A stretch of DNA of 64,000 nucleotides from Blautia sp. (GCA_023663685.1 JAMPHB010000003.1:1-64000), one strand, 5' to 3'; shown: positions 20,455 through 30,912, counted from the first letter of the stretch. The notes: generated by a model from the sequence alone, not told the origin. Made by a program: numbers and translations.

Positions 20455-21258
20455 ATGGAATTTCGTCCGTGCATAGATATTCACAACGGAAAAGTCAAAC
20501 AGATTGTAGGCACGAGCCTTAGGGATGAGGGGGATTTTGCCAGCGAGAATTTTGTCTCCGGGCAGGACGCCGCCTTTTACGCGGGGCTGTATAAGAGGCA
20601 GGGGCTGCGGGACGGGCATGTGATTCTTCTGAATGCTGCGGACAGCGCTTATTACGAGGCCACCAGACAGCAGGCGTTTGCGGCGTTTCGCGAGTACCCG
20701 GGCGGGCTGCAGGCGGGAGGCGGCATCACCGCCTGCAATGCGGCGGCGTTCCTTCGGGCAGGAGCCTCCGCGGTGATCGTCACCTCCTACGTTTTCCGGG
20801 ACGGCTACATTCATTTTGGCAATCTGGAAAGACTGTACCGGGAGGTGGGGAGAGAGCATCTGGTGCTGGATCTCTCCTGCAGGAAGAAGCCGGACGGCAA
20901 ATACTATATCGTGACAGACCGCTGGCAGAAATTCACGAACGAGCAGATTGTGCCCGCGCTCTTAGACGAGCTGGGGGAGTACTGTCGGGAATTTCTGGTG
21001 CACGCGGTGGACGTGGAGGGAAAATCCGGCGGCATTGAGCGGGAGCTCGTCTCTCTGCTGGGGGAGTGGGGAAAGCAGCCCATCACCTACGCGGGGGGCG
21101 TCCACAGCTTTTCAGACCTTGAGGAGGTCTGGGAGCTGGGGCAGGGAAAACTTCATGTGACCATCGGGAGCGCGCTGGATCTGTTCGGCGGGACGATGTC
21201 CTATGAGAAAGTACTACAATATATTAAAAGCAGGGCTTCCTCTGGAAGCATGACATGA
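20455..21258 (+). CDS. hisA: ProFAR isomerase HisA, eukaryotic type
   Basis: A 267-residue TIM-barrel isomerase of histidine synthesis, converting ProFAR to PRFAR. The opening [16 protein letters not shown] and the later [24 protein letters not shown] resemble fungal/plant HIS6 rather than the usual bacterial HisA (which opens with PAIDL..G..V). The ATG at 20455 is the natural start; upstream in-frame ATGs would translate through the palindrome. It is 14 bp upstream of glnA, an unusual place for a lone histidine gene, and no other his genes are in the window. Confidence 0.82.
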   Translation: MEFRPCIDIHNGKVKQIVGTSLRDEGDFASENFVSGQDAAFYAGLYKRQGLRDGHVILLNAADSAYYEATRQQAFAAFREYPGGLQAGGGITACNAAAFLRAGASAVIVTSYVFRDGYIHFGNLERLYREVGREHLVLDLSCRKKPDGKYYIVTDRWQKFTNEQIVPALLDELGEYCREFLVHAVDVEGKSGGIERELVSLLGEWGKQPITYAGGVHSFSDLEEVWELGQGKLHVTIGSALDLFGGTMSYEKVLQYIKSRASSGSMT

Positions 21259-21272
21259 AAGGAGCAGGCAGC

Positions 21273-22604
21273 ATGAGCAAATACACAGGGCAGGAGATTA
21301 TGCGGATCGTGGAGGAGGAGGATGTGGAGTTCATCCGGCTGCAGTTCACGGATATTTTCGGCGCACTGAAAAATGTAGCGATCACATCCAGCCAGCTGGA
21401 AAAGGCGCTGAACAACCAGTGCATGTTTGACGGTTCCTCCATCGAAGGCTTTGTGCGGATCGAGGAGTCGGACATGTATCTGTACCCGGATCTGGACACC
21501 TTCACTATTTTTCCGTGGCGGCCGCAGCAGGGGAAGGTAGCGAGGATCATCTGCGACGTTTACAATGCGGACGGGACGCCGTTTGCCGGGGACGCCCGGT
21601 ATGTCTTAAAGCGGCAGCTCGCAGAGGCCGAAAAAATGGGCTATCGCTTTTATGTGGGGCCGGAGTGTGAATTTTTCCTGTTTCATCAGGACGAAAACGG
21701 ACAGCCTACCACCATCAGCCATGAGAAAGCGGGATATTTCGATTTAGGACCGGTAGATCTGGGGGAAAATGCGAGGCGCGACATGGTGCTCATGCTCGAG
21801 CGCATGGGCTTTGAGATCGAGACCTCGCACCACGAGGTGGCTCCCGCACAGCACGAGATCGACTTCAAATACGACGAGGCAATGATCACGGCGGACAATA
21901 TTATGACCTTTAAGCTCGCGGTGCGCACCATCGCCAAGCGGCACGGTCTCTTCGCCAGCTTTCTGCCAAAGCCGAAGCAGGGGGAGAACGGCTCCGGGAT
22001 GCATATCAACATGTCGCTGTTTAAAGACGGCAGGAATATCTTTGACGACCCGGAGGGTGAGCTGGGCTTAAGCAAAGAGGCCTACTATTTTATGGGAGGC
22101 ATTATGAGCCACGCAAAAGGGATGGCGGTGATCACCAATCCGCTGGTGAATTCCTACAAGCGGTTCGTGCCGGGCTATGAGGCGCCGACGGATATCGCGT
22201 GGTCTGTGACGAACCGGAGTCCCCTGGTGCGCATTCCGGTCACGCGGGGAGAGGGGACGCGGGTGGAGCTTAGAAGCCCGGATCCGGCGGCAAATCCCTA
22301 TCTTGCCCTTGCGGCATGTCTGGCGTCGGGGCTCGACGGAATCCGCCGCCATACCGAGCCGCCCCGGCGGGTGCAGAACAACGTCTTTGAGCTGACGAAA
22401 GAGGAGAAAAGGCGGCAGGGCATCGATTCGATCCCGGAGGATTTAAACGAGGCGATGGAGGAATTCCGAAAGGATGCGCTTATCAACGAGGTGCTTGGGG
22501 AGCATATTTCAGCGAAGTACCTTGAGGCAAAGGAGAGGGAGTGGATGAATTACCGGGCGCAGGTGACGCCCTGGGAGCTTGAGGAGTATCTGTATAAGAT
22601 ATGA
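21273..22604 (+). CDS. glnA: Glutamine synthetase type I
   Basis: A 443-residue GSI enzyme joining ammonia to glutamate. Seen: [10 protein letters not shown] near the N-terminus, metal-site EFFLF, the ATP-site region [22 protein letters not shown], and the NRSPLVRIP signature. Length and absence of an evident adenylylation segment fit the GSI-alpha type of Firmicutes. Start at 21273 has AAAGGAG upstream. It overlaps the ANTAR gene by 4 bp, a pairing seen in clostridia where the ANTAR protein controls glnA by antitermination. Confidence 0.95.
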   Translation: MSKYTGQEIMRIVEEEDVEFIRLQFTDIFGALKNVAITSSQLEKALNNQCMFDGSSIEGFVRIEESDMYLYPDLDTFTIFPWRPQQGKVARIICDVYNADGTPFAGDARYVLKRQLAEAEKMGYRFYVGPECEFFLFHQDENGQPTTISHEKAGYFDLGPVDLGENARRDMVLMLERMGFEIETSHHEVAPAQHEIDFKYDEAMITADNIMTFKLAVRTIAKRHGLFASFLPKPKQGENGSGMHINMSLFKDGRNIFDDPEGELGLSKEAYYFMGGIMSHAKGMAVITNPLVNSYKRFVPGYEAPTDIAWSVTNRSPLVRIPVTRGEGTRVELRSPDPAANPYLALAACLASGLDGIRRHTEPPRRVQNNVFELTKEEKRRQGIDSIPEDLNEAMEEFRKDALINEVLGEHISAKYLEAKEREWMNYRAQVTPWELEEYLYKI

Positions 22605-23155
22605 TGGGCAGCATTGTTGTCGCCTTTTCCAAAAAGGAGGCGGCCGCCAGCATTCGCAGGATTCTCGCCCAGAGCGGATACCGCGTGCAGGCGGTCTGCA
22701 CGACCGGGGGGCAGGCGCTCTCCAGCATCGGGGAGCTGGACGGGGGGATCCTCATCTGTGGCGCGCGGTTCATTGACATGATGTACACAGAGCTTTACGA
22801 GTGCCTGCCAAATGGCTTTCAGATGCTTTTGATCGCCCCTGCGGACGATATCAGGGAGCGTCAGGTGGAGAATCTGGTCTGTCTGTCCATGCCGTTAAAA
22901 GTTCACGAGCTTTTACACACGGTGGAAATGATGGAGGGGGAGATCAGCCGCCGGAAAAAGCGTATGCATTCGCTTCCCGCAAAGCGCTCCAAGGAGGAAC
23001 AGGCACTAATCGGGAGGGCGAAATCGCTACTGATGGAGCGCAACGGCCTGACAGAGGCGGAGGCTCACAGCTATATCCAGAGGCGCAGCATGGAAAGCGG
23101 GACGGGGCTTGTGGAAGTCTCCCAGATGATTCTGAGTCTCTGGGGAGACGGATAG
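22601..23155 (+). CDS. ANTAR-domain RNA-binding regulator linked to glnA
   Basis: A 184-residue protein with an N-terminal receiver-like half (1-110) that lacks a convincing phosphorylated Asp pocket, and a C-terminal ANTAR helix bundle (about 125-182: [24 protein letters not shown]). ANTAR domains bind paired RNA hairpins and prevent transcription termination. Four-base overlap with glnA means coupled translation and suggests nitrogen-responsive control of this operon. The degenerate receiver suggests control by protein contact, perhaps with GlnA itself; that is inference. Confidence 0.85.
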   Translation: MMGSIVVAFSKKEAAASIRRILAQSGYRVQAVCTTGGQALSSIGELDGGILICGARFIDMMYTELYECLPNGFQMLLIAPADDIRERQVENLVCLSMPLKVHELLHTVEMMEGEISRRKKRMHSLPAKRSKEEQALIGRAKSLLMERNGLTEAEAHSYIQRRSMESGTGLVEVSQMILSLWGDG

Positions 23156-23212
23156 GCTGTACTGCCAGGGGACAGATAAACAGCATTACATGAGAAAGAG
23201 AGGTATCAGGAA

Positions 23213-24427
23213 ATGTTTCAGATCAACGACAATTACCAGAAGCTGCCGGGCAGCTATCTGTTTAGTACCATTGGGAAAAAGGTGAATGCCTATCAGGAGG
23301 CGAACCCTGATAAGCAGATTATCCGGCTTGGAATCGGAGATGTGACCCAGCCGCTGGCGCCCGCCATTCTTGAGGCCATGCATAAGGCTGTGGACGAGAT
23401 GGGATGCGCCGAGACATTCCGGGGCTATGCGCCGGATCTCGGCTATGAGTTCCTGCGAAAAGCGATCGTGGAGAATGATTATGCGGCGAGAGGCTGCGAG
23501 GTGTCGGTGGATGAGGTGTTTATCTCGGATGGGGCAAAGAGCGATTCCGCCAATATTCAGGAGATTTTCGCGGCGGACAGCCGGATTGCTGTCTGCGACC
23601 CGGTGTATCCGGTCTATGTGGACTCCAATGTAATGGCGGGGCGCACTGGCACTTATGACAAGACCTCGGAGACGTGGAGCGGCGTCATCTATATGCCCTG
23701 CACGGCGGAGAATGCCTTTGTGCCGGAATTCCCGAAGGAGACGCCGGATATCATCTATCTGTGCCTGCCGAACAACCCCACCGGGACGACGCTCACGAAG
23801 AGCCAGCTGCAGGAGTGGGTGGATTATGCGAACCGTGTCGGCGCTGTCATTATCTACGATGCCGCCTACGAGGCATATATCAGCGAGACGGACGTGGCAC
23901 ATTCCATCTACGAGTGCAGGGGGGCGCGAAGCTGCGCGATTGAGCTTAGAAGCTTCTCCAAGAACGCGGGCTTTACCGGCGTGCGTCTTGGATTTACAGT
24001 GGTTCCGAAGGACTTAAAGTGCGGTGACGTGTCCTTAAATGCGATGTGGGCGAGACGCCATGGGACGAAGTTCAACGGCGCTCCCTATATTGTACAGCGC
24101 GCAGGAGCTGCGGTGTATTCCGAGGCCGGTAAGGCGCAGCTTAAAGAGCAGGTGGCTTACTATATGAACAATGCAAAGACCATCAAGGAGGGGCTTGTGG
24201 CGGCGGGCTATACCGTGTTTGGCGGTGTGAACGCGCCCTATATCTGGCTGAAAACCCCGGATTCCATGACTTCGTGGGAGTTTTTCGACTATCTGCTGGA
24301 AAACGCGAACGTGGTCGGCACGCCGGGTTCGGGCTTCGGTCCCAGCGGGGAAGGATATTTCAGACTGACGGCATTCGGCAACCATGAGAATACGGTGGAA
24401 GCGTTAAAAAGGATACAGGCAATGTAA
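23213..24427 (+). CDS. dapL: LL-diaminopimelate aminotransferase
   Basis: A 404-residue PLP enzyme that converts tetrahydrodipicolinate directly to LL-diaminopimelate in the short lysine/cell-wall pathway. Typical DapL marks: [11 protein letters not shown] opening, [20 protein letters not shown], and the Schiff-base lysine in [14 protein letters not shown] near 249. GAGAGAGG precedes the ATG. It follows the ANTAR gene by 57 bp on the same strand; whether it shares that transcript is not clear. Confidence 0.95.
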   Translation: MFQINDNYQKLPGSYLFSTIGKKVNAYQEANPDKQIIRLGIGDVTQPLAPAILEAMHKAVDEMGCAETFRGYAPDLGYEFLRKAIVENDYAARGCEVSVDEVFISDGAKSDSANIQEIFAADSRIAVCDPVYPVYVDSNVMAGRTGTYDKTSETWSGVIYMPCTAENAFVPEFPKETPDIIYLCLPNNPTGTTLTKSQLQEWVDYANRVGAVIIYDAAYEAYISETDVAHSIYECRGARSCAIELRSFSKNAGFTGVRLGFTVVPKDLKCGDVSLNAMWARRHGTKFNGAPYIVQRAGAAVYSEAGKAQLKEQVAYYMNNAKTIKEGLVAAGYTVFGGVNAPYIWLKTPDSMTSWEFFDYLLENANVVGTPGSGFGPSGEGYFRLTAFGNHENTVEALKRIQAM

Positions 24428-24463
24428 ACTGGAAAAATTTTAAAATTTTTTCAAATCAGGGGT

Positions 24464-24490
24464 TAAGTAATCCGTGCGATGTGCCGAAAA
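24464..24490 (+). promoter_or_regulatory. Sigma-D (sigma-28) type promoter
   Basis: TAAG at 24464-24467, 15 bases, GCCGAAAA at 24483-24490, matching the flagellar sigma consensus TAAA-N15-GCCGATAT. The wider block GGGGTTAAGTA is also shared with the promoter at 34264. Confidence 0.75.
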
Positions 24491-24519
24491 AGGATATAGT
24501 AGGTAGAATACAGCAATTT

Positions 24520-24574
24520 GCCCCGACTCTGTCGGTGCAGAGCCGGGGCGGAATGAAAACGGATTTTCATTCCG
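24520..24574 (+). promoter_or_regulatory. Two tandem hairpins in the 5' leader
   Basis: Stem 1 is GCCCCGACTCTG/CAGAGCCGGGGC (24520-24549); stem 2 is CGGAATGAAAA/TTTTCATTCCG (24549-24574), end to end. They fill most of the leader between the sigma-D promoter and the gene at 24600 and may stabilise or regulate the mRNA. Confidence 0.65.
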
Positions 24575-24599
24575 CTAAACGTTCAAGGAGGATGAGAGT

Positions 24600-25271
24600 A
24601 TGAGTGTAAGTGCAACAGGAAATGTAACTTCGGCAACCGAGAACTATACTTCCTATGCGACCTCAGCGGCTGCAGCCGGAACCGTGGAAGAGAATACCAC
24701 CGGCAAGACTGGGGCGGCAGCGTCCGAAGAGGAGAGTGCGGGGTCTTCCGGTGTCGTATATGAGAAGACTGAGGAGAAGTCGGATACTTCGAAGAAAGCG
24801 ACCTATTCCGTCAATAAGATGAGTTCTGAGGACCGGGCGGCATTGGTGCAGAAGCTGAAAGCCGATCAGGAAAATCGTCAGAGCCAGTTACAGAGTCTGG
24901 TGCAGAAGATGTTTTCCCAGCAGGCCACTTCTTTCACGAATGCCAACGATATGTGGAGATTTCTGGCCAAGGGTGATTTTACAGTAGATGCCCAGACCAG
25001 GCTGCAGGCGCAGCAGGATATCTCTGAGGATGGCTATTATGGCGTGAAGCAGACCTCGGAGCGGCTGTTCGATTTTGCGAGCGCGCTGGCGGGGGATGAT
25101 GTGGATAAGATGAAGGAGATGCAGGCCGCCATGGAGAAGGGCTTCAAGCAGGCCACCGGCGCATGGGGAAGCAAGCTTCCTGACATCTGCCAGCAGACGC
25201 TGGATGCCGCGAACAAGAAGTTCGAAGACTATTACGCGTCAAAGGAAAGCAGCGCGAGTACAGTGGAGTAG
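24600..25271 (+). CDS. Sigma-D-controlled protein of unknown function
   Basis: A 223-residue, Ser/Ala/Glu-rich protein with no signal peptide or membrane segment. It opens S-V-S-A-T-G-N-V-T-S-A, similar to T-A-G-N-I-T-S-A in the other sigma-D gene at 34356. Residues 1-75 are low-complexity and probably disordered; 80-215 is helical with many Gln, Lys and Glu. AAGGAGGATG precedes the start. The promoter type and disordered Ser/Thr/Ala-rich N-terminus would suit an exported or cell-surface-appendage-linked protein, but no family is recognised. Confidence 0.6.
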   Translation: MSVSATGNVTSATENYTSYATSAAAAGTVEENTTGKTGAAASEEESAGSSGVVYEKTEEKSDTSKKATYSVNKMSSEDRAALVQKLKADQENRQSQLQSLVQKMFSQQATSFTNANDMWRFLAKGDFTVDAQTRLQAQQDISEDGYYGVKQTSERLFDFASALAGDDVDKMKEMQAAMEKGFKQATGAWGSKLPDICQQTLDAANKKFEDYYASKESSASTVE

Positions 25272-25299
25272 AGCATCATATTTCTGAAAGAACGCATGA

Positions 25300-25324
25300 G
25301 GCAGCGGTAGATCCGCTGCCTTTT
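25300..25324 (+). terminator. Terminator after the sigma-D gene
   Basis: GGCAGCGG/CCGCTGCC stem followed by TTTT. Confidence 0.75.
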
Positions 25325-25337
25325 GAGGTATAAATGT

Positions 25338-26498
25338 ATGAGTTATGATTTTGACAAGGAAGTAAATCGAAGAGATACCGGCTCCTTAAAATGGGATGTG
25401 CCGAAGTGGGAGCTGCCCATGTGGGTGGCGGACATGGATTTTGAGACGGTTCCCGCCGTGACTGAGGCTCTCATAGAGAGGGCACAGCACGGCGTGTTTG
25501 GCTACTCGACCCTGCCGGATGCATGGGCGGAAAGCTATGTGGACTGGTGGAGGCGCCGTCATGGCTTTACCATAGAGGCGGAATGGCTGATTTTTACCAC
25601 CGGGATTGTCCCGGCAATCTCCTCCGCGGTGCGAAAGCTCACCACTCCGGCGGAAAACGTGGTGGTGCAGACGCCGTCATACAATATTTTCTTTAATTCG
25701 ATTCGGAATAACGGCCGCAATATTGTGGAAAACCGCCTGCTTTTTGAGGGGGGAGAGTACCGTATGGATTTTAAGGCGCTGGAAAAGCAGCTTGCGGATC
25801 CCCAGACCTCCCTGATGATTTTATGCAATCCCCAGAATCCGGTGGGGAAGATCTGGGATAAGGAGACACTGGCGCGCGTGGGAGAGCTCTGTGCAAACTA
25901 TCATGTGACAGTGCTCTCGGACGAGATCCACTGCGACCTTACGGCGCCGGGAAAGGCGTATGTTCCCTTTGCCTCCGTAAATGAAGTCTGCAAAATGAAC
26001 AGCGTCGTCTGCATCGCTCCCACGAAGGCGTTTAATCTGGCGGGGCTGCAGACCGCCGCGGTCTATGCGGCAGACCCGCTCCTGCGCCATCGAATGTGGA
26101 GACAGTTAAACACGGACGAGGTGGCGGAGCCGAACGCTTTTGCGGTGGACGCTGCGGTGGCGGTCTTTACCCATGGGGAGGAGTGGCTCACAGAACTGCG
26201 GGAGTACATCTGGGAGAACAAAGCGTATGTGACGGAATTTCTGCGGGAGCGCGTGCCGGAGATCCGTCCGGTGGCATCGGATGCGACCTATCTCATGTGG
26301 CTCGACTGCCGGAATATTGTGGAGGATTCGGACGACTTTTACCGCTTTTTGCGGGAGGACAGCGGTCTGTACCTCGCCAGCGGAAAGGAGTACGGCAACG
26401 GGCAGGGCTTTATGCGCCTGAATGTCGCGACCAGAAGGGCGCTGGTGGAGGATGGCATGGAGCGGCTGGAGCGCAGCGTACAGATGTGGAAAAAATGA
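25338..26498 (+). CDS. MalY/PatB-family PLP enzyme (cystathionine beta-lyase-like)
   Basis: A 386-residue fold-type I PLP protein. The MalY/PatB group is marked by WDVPKWELPMWVADMDF near the start, FGYS, LCNPQNPVGK, the DEIHCDL Asp region and the lysine in APTKAFNLAGLQ near 230. Members split C-S bonds in cystathionine or cysteine, or act as aminotransferases. The ATG at 25338 has GAGG upstream and is preferred over an in-frame TTG at 25323. It stands alone between two terminators. Confidence 0.88.
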   Translation: MSYDFDKEVNRRDTGSLKWDVPKWELPMWVADMDFETVPAVTEALIERAQHGVFGYSTLPDAWAESYVDWWRRRHGFTIEAEWLIFTTGIVPAISSAVRKLTTPAENVVVQTPSYNIFFNSIRNNGRNIVENRLLFEGGEYRMDFKALEKQLADPQTSLMILCNPQNPVGKIWDKETLARVGELCANYHVTVLSDEIHCDLTAPGKAYVPFASVNEVCKMNSVVCIAPTKAFNLAGLQTAAVYAADPLLRHRMWRQLNTDEVAEPNAFAVDAAVAVFTHGEEWLTELREYIWENKAYVTEFLRERVPEIRPVASDATYLMWLDCRNIVEDSDDFYRFLREDSGLYLASGKEYGNGQGFMRLNVATRRALVEDGMERLERSVQMWKK

Positions 26499-26509
26499 GG
26501 CAGATATTT

Positions 26510-26536
26510 ACCGTCGGCGAATGTCGGCGGTTTTTC
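26510..26536 (+). terminator. Terminator after the MalY-like gene
   Basis: ACCGTCG/CGGCGGT stem (one G-T pair) followed by five T. Confidence 0.6.
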
Positions 26537-26646
26537 TATGCTGTTCAGGCAGAATCTTAAAAAAGTCTTAATCACTTACCCGATTGGAAATTCATAATAA
26601 AACCGTTACAATGTATGCATGAATCAATTCTTCCGGAGGAGCAGCT

Positions 26647-27336
26647 ATGTATAACGTTTTAGTTTGTGATGATGAAAAGGATATTGTATCGGCACTGGAG
26701 ATTTATCTGGAGAGCGAGGGCTATCAGGTATATGCGGCATACAACGGGCGGCAGGCCGTGGAGATCATGGAGCAGGAGGACATTCATCTGGTGCTCATGG
26801 ATATTATGATGCCGGAGATGGACGGCATAAAGACCATGGTAAAAATACGGGAAAAATCCAATGTGCCCGTGATTTTTCTGACGGCCAAGAGCGAGGACAT
26901 GGACAAGGTGCTGGGGCTGACGGTGGGGGCGGACGACTATATTACGAAGCCCTTCAACCCGGTGGAGCTGCAGGCGCGGGTGAAATCCCAGCTCAGGCGC
27001 TATATGCTTCTTGGCAACGGGCAGACAGAGAAGGAGAAGCTGACCGTGGGGGGCATCGAACTGGACGATAAGTCCAAGGAGGTGACGCTGGACGGGGAGC
27101 TGGTGAGCCTGACCCGGACAGAGTATGACATACTAAAGCTTTTGATGGAGCATCCCGGGGAGGTATTTTCCCCGAATGAGATCTATGAGCGGGTATGGAA
27201 TGACAATCCCTACGGTACGGAGAACACCGTGGCGGTACATATCCGGCATCTGCGTGAGAAGCTGGAGTATAATCCGGCGGAGCCCCGGTTTTTGAAGGTC
27301 GTGTGGGGACGGGGCTACAAGATGGAGGCCACATGA
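26647..27336 (+). CDS. OmpR-family response regulator (VanR-like)
   Basis: A 229-residue DNA-binding regulator. Receiver domain with DDE at 8-10, phosphorylated Asp52 in VLMDIMMP, Thr in FLTAKS and Lys in ITKPFNP; winged-helix domain from about 130 with RTEYDILKLLMEHPGEVFS and VWGRGYKM. GGAGGAG precedes the ATG. It is 13 bp upstream of a histidine kinase gene, its obvious partner. The target genes are not evident from the neighbourhood. Confidence 0.93.
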   Translation: MYNVLVCDDEKDIVSALEIYLESEGYQVYAAYNGRQAVEIMEQEDIHLVLMDIMMPEMDGIKTMVKIREKSNVPVIFLTAKSEDMDKVLGLTVGADDYITKPFNPVELQARVKSQLRRYMLLGNGQTEKEKLTVGGIELDDKSKEVTLDGELVSLTRTEYDILKLLMEHPGEVFSPNEIYERVWNDNPYGTENTVAVHIRHLREKLEYNPAEPRFLKVVWGRGYKMEAT

Positions 27337-27349
27337 GAAGGAGAGTGTG

Positions 27350-29398
27350 ATGAGACAGTTAAAAGGAAATATCTGGGTAAAGATAATCGCGATGGCGCTT
27401 ACAGTCGTAACCGGTGGGGGGGCATTTTTCTGCCTTGCGGCGGCATTTCTTTTCGGGAGCGCGCCGGAGCTTCAGGGGACAAAGGAGGAGATTGAGAGGG
27501 TGCTGGACGAGGAGCTTCTCATCACCTACGGGGCGGCGCTCATGGAGGGGCTGGATCTGACCGACGAATCCGACGTGCAGAATCTGGACGCTTTAGAGGA
27601 CGGCAATATCCGCTATACGCTGGTGCAGAGCACGGTGGATGCGGACGGGGAAGTGAAGGAGACGGTGCTCTACACCAATGACGCCACAGTGGATGCCGAC
27701 AATTGTATCACCAGTGTGGACTTCGAGAAGAAAATGCACTACAGGTATAACTGCAGCAGCTTCTGGAATGCCCTGCTTGGAACCGGGCGCACATACAGCT
27801 ATTACTGGGAGACCGGGGAGGATGGGGAGGAAGCGCCCGCTCCACGCTACATGGTTTATCTGTCTGTGGGAAGTCTGTGGAGCGGCATCGATGCGGATGC
27901 GGTGCGGCTGGCAAACGGGCAGACACTCCGCAACGGGATGCCGGACTACACCTTTGGGGCGGCACGGCTTGCGGCATGGGCGTATAGTTTCCGCAGGACC
28001 TGCGGCGTATGGCTGGCGGTGTCAGTCCTTGTGTTTTTCGTCTGCTTTGTCTTTCTGATGAGCGCGGCGGGGCGCAGGGTGGAGGATACAGAACTTCACC
28101 TGCGCTGGCCGGACAAAATTCCCTTTGGCATCTACCTTACGGCAGTGGGATTTGCAGTCACACTGGCCTGGTGTGGAATCATCTGGTTTATAGAGGTGTG
28201 GGGCGGTTATTACGGGGGAAGCATCAGCGTCGGGCTTGCGGTCGGCGGCGCTCTGACGTTTGCGGTTCTTGCCGCTGTCCTTGTCCTTTTATTCTGCATG
28301 AGCGTCGCGGTGCGCATAAAGACAAAGACCTTCTGGCACAGCACGGTTCTGTACTATCTGCTCAGACCGCTGGCATGGGCGTTTCGGGCGGTGAGGAGCA
28401 ATGTGCCGCTGTTTGTAAAGGGGCTTGTCGTGCTTGGAACCGTGAGCTTTGCGCAGCTGATCGTGATTCTGATGGGAGCCTATGACGAAGAATTTCTGGT
28501 CGGCATGTTTTTCCTCTATAAGCTGGTCGAAATCCCGCTGTTCATCTGTGTGCTCTACCAGATGAGCCTTCTGAAAAAGGGCGGGATGCGCATCGCGGCG
28601 GGGGATTACAGCCAGCCCATCGACACACACCGTATGCTCTGGGAGTTTAAAAAACACGCGGAAAATATCAACCATGTGGGGGATGGCATCTCCCTCGCGG
28701 TGGCGGAGCGGATGAAGAGCGAGCGCTTTAAGACAGAGCTCATCACCAATGTGTCCCACGATATCAAGACGCCCCTGACCTCGATCATCAACTATGTGGA
28801 TCTGATGAAAAAGGAGGAGATTACCGACGAAAAGCTTTTGGAATACATGGCGGTGCTCGACCGTCAGTCTGCCCGGCTGAAAAAGCTGATTGAGGATCTG
28901 ATGGAGGCCTCCAAGGCGTCCACCGGGAATCTTCCGGTGAACCTGGAGCTCTGTGACGCCACCGTCATGTTAAGCCAGGTGGTGGGAGAGTTTGAGGAGC
29001 GGGCAGGCGCAAATGAGCTGGAGCTTGTGGTGACAGCGCCGGAGCCCCCGGTCTATATCATGGCGGACGGGAGATACCTCTGGCGGATCATAGACAATCT
29101 GATGGGCAATATCTGTAAGTATGCCATGCCCAAAACCAGAGTGTATATCGACCTTGAGGTCTATCACGGCATGGTGATTATGACCTTCCGCAATATATCC
29201 AAATGCCGTCTGAATATCAGCAGTGCGGAGCTGATGGAGCGCTTTGTCCGCGGGGACAGCTCGAGAAACACCGAGGGGAGCGGGCTCGGTCTCTCCATCG
29301 CCCAGAGCCTTGCCGGGCTGATGGACGGAAATATGGCGGTTCAGATAGATGGAGATCTGTTTAAGGCAATCGTCTCCTTCGCACAAGTGGAGAAATGA
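27350..29398 (+). CDS. Sensor histidine kinase with multi-span membrane region
   Basis: A 682-residue kinase. One membrane segment at the N-terminus (about 10-35), an extracytoplasmic domain (about 36-215), then five hydrophobic segments between about 220 and 410, which is more than a simple two-span kinase. HisKA shows NVSHDIKTPLTSI with His near 470; HATPase has an N-box (DNLMGN) and the G-box EGSGLGLSIAQS near 641-652. The ATG at 27350 is used; a GTG one codon upstream is also possible. Partner of the regulator at 26647. The stimulus is unknown. Confidence 0.9.
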   Translation: MRQLKGNIWVKIIAMALTVVTGGGAFFCLAAAFLFGSAPELQGTKEEIERVLDEELLITYGAALMEGLDLTDESDVQNLDALEDGNIRYTLVQSTVDADGEVKETVLYTNDATVDADNCITSVDFEKKMHYRYNCSSFWNALLGTGRTYSYYWETGEDGEEAPAPRYMVYLSVGSLWSGIDADAVRLANGQTLRNGMPDYTFGAARLAAWAYSFRRTCGVWLAVSVLVFFVCFVFLMSAAGRRVEDTELHLRWPDKIPFGIYLTAVGFAVTLAWCGIIWFIEVWGGYYGGSISVGLAVGGALTFAVLAAVLVLLFCMSVAVRIKTKTFWHSTVLYYLLRPLAWAFRAVRSNVPLFVKGLVVLGTVSFAQLIVILMGAYDEEFLVGMFFLYKLVEIPLFICVLYQMSLLKKGGMRIAAGDYSQPIDTHRMLWEFKKHAENINHVGDGISLAVAERMKSERFKTELITNVSHDIKTPLTSIINYVDLMKKEEITDEKLLEYMAVLDRQSARLKKLIEDLMEASKASTGNLPVNLELCDATVMLSQVVGEFEERAGANELELVVTAPEPPVYIMADGRYLWRIIDNLMGNICKYAMPKTRVYIDLEVYHGMVIMTFRNISKCRLNISSAELMERFVRGDSSRNTEGSGLGLSIAQSLAGLMDGNMAVQIDGDLFKAIVSFAQVEK

Positions 29399-29403
29399 CA
29401 GAC

Positions 29404-29437
29404 AACGGCCTGCCCGTGTGGGGCAGGTCGTTTTTTT
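29404..29437 (+). terminator. Terminator of the two-component operon
   Basis: CCTGCCC/GGGCAGG stem with flanking ACG/CGT pairs and seven T. Confidence 0.85.
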
Positions 29438-29533
29438 GTGCAATAATGTACGATTTTTTTTCTATTCTTTGGCAATTGTTGAGATTGTTTTTTGTGCGGG
29501 AATTGATATAATATCGAGAAGGAGGACAAGACT

Positions 29534-30892
29534 GTGAAGATTGTGATTGCGGGGGACGGCAAGGTAGGCCTGTCCCTGACGGAAAAGCTAGGCGCCGAGG
29601 GACACGACCTGACGCTGATAGATTTAAACAAACGGGTGCTGGATTCCAGCGTAGAGAGATATGATGTCATGGGCGTTCAGGGCAATTGTGCGTCCATGCG
29701 TGTTTTGGAGCAGGCGGACATTAAAAAGGCCAATCTGCTGATTGCCGCCACCAGTGCGGACGAGATCAATCTGCTCAGCTGTATGACAGCCCAAGCGCTG
29801 AATGCGAAGCTGCACACGATTGCGAGGATACGCAATCCCGAGTACGGCAGGCAGATATTTACCATGCAGGATGTGTACAAGCTCTCCCTCATGGTGAATC
29901 CCGAGAAGCAGGCGGCGCGGGAGATTGAGCGGCTCATCAAGTATCCGGGCTTTCTGCAGAGGGACACCTTCGCCAGAAGCCGGGTAGAGATCGTGGAGCT
30001 GCGCGTGGACGCAGACAGCAGGCTGAAGGATGTGGCATTAAATAATCTCGGAAGCGTTGTGGACTGCCGGGTGCTGGTCTGTGCGGTCAGCCGGAACGGC
30101 GAGGCCTTTATCCCGGGCGGAGATTTTGTGCTGCGGGCGGGGGATCTGATTTTTGTGACGGCGGAGGCCGAGGAGCTGACCAGACTTTTGAAAAATCTGG
30201 GCATCATCACGAGAAAGGCGAAGCGGGTCATCATCTGCGGCGGCGGGCGTATCGGCTATTATCTGGCGGAACAGCTCCTAAAGCACGGAGTGACGGTGCA
30301 GATTGTCGAGAAGGACGAGGCGCGCTGCACGGAGCTTGCGGAGAGGCTTTCCGGCGCGTATATTATAAGGGGCGACGCCAGCAGCCAGTCCCTTTTGGAC
30401 AGCGAGGGAGTGGCGGAATGCGACGCACTGGTCACCATGACGGGTATGGACGAGATGAATATGATCATCTCTCTCTACGGGAAAAAGTGCGGGGCAAGGC
30501 AGGTGATCACCAAGGTGGGACATGCCGATAACACCAGCATCTACGACAGCCTTGAGCTGGGCAGCCTGATCTGCCCGAAGGATCTGTGCACGAACAACAT
30601 TGTCCGCTATGTGCGCGCCCTGCAAAATACCGAAGGGGCGGCGCTCACGATACACAGTATTGCGGAGGGGCAGGCGGAAGCCCTGGAGTTCGTGGTCGAT
30701 GAGAGGACACAGCATGTGGGCGAGCCCTTAAAAGATATACGCATCCGCAGGAATGTACTGATCGCCTGCATCAGCCATGGCAGCAGGACGGAGATCCCCA
30801 GCGGTAATTCCACCTTCCATGTGAAGGATTCCGTGATTGTCATCACGCAGGGAGGGACGCGCCTCCTGCAGCTGAACGATATTTTTGAGTGA
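29534..30892 (+). CDS. trkA: Trk potassium uptake regulatory protein TrkA
   Basis: A 452-residue cytoplasmic NAD(H)-binding gating subunit of Trk/Ktr potassium uptake. Two RCK/TrkA_N Rossmann domains (IAGDGKVGLSL at the N-terminus; ICGGGRIGYYL near 235) alternate with two TrkA_C domains (about 140-225 and 370-452). Start is GTG behind GAAGGAGGA. A TATAAT box lies about 20 bp upstream of the coding start. It precedes the trkH pore gene by 20 bp. Confidence 0.93.
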   Translation: MKIVIAGDGKVGLSLTEKLGAEGHDLTLIDLNKRVLDSSVERYDVMGVQGNCASMRVLEQADIKKANLLIAATSADEINLLSCMTAQALNAKLHTIARIRNPEYGRQIFTMQDVYKLSLMVNPEKQAAREIERLIKYPGFLQRDTFARSRVEIVELRVDADSRLKDVALNNLGSVVDCRVLVCAVSRNGEAFIPGGDFVLRAGDLIFVTAEAEELTRLLKNLGIITRKAKRVIICGGGRIGYYLAEQLLKHGVTVQIVEKDEARCTELAERLSGAYIIRGDASSQSLLDSEGVAECDALVTMTGMDEMNMIISLYGKKCGARQVITKVGHADNTSIYDSLELGSLICPKDLCTNNIVRYVRALQNTEGAALTIHSIAEGQAEALEFVVDERTQHVGEPLKDIRIRRNVLIACISHGSRTEIPSGNSTFHVKDSVIVITQGGTRLLQLNDIFE

Positions 30893-30912
30893 GGGGTGCG
30901 GGGAGTCGGATT

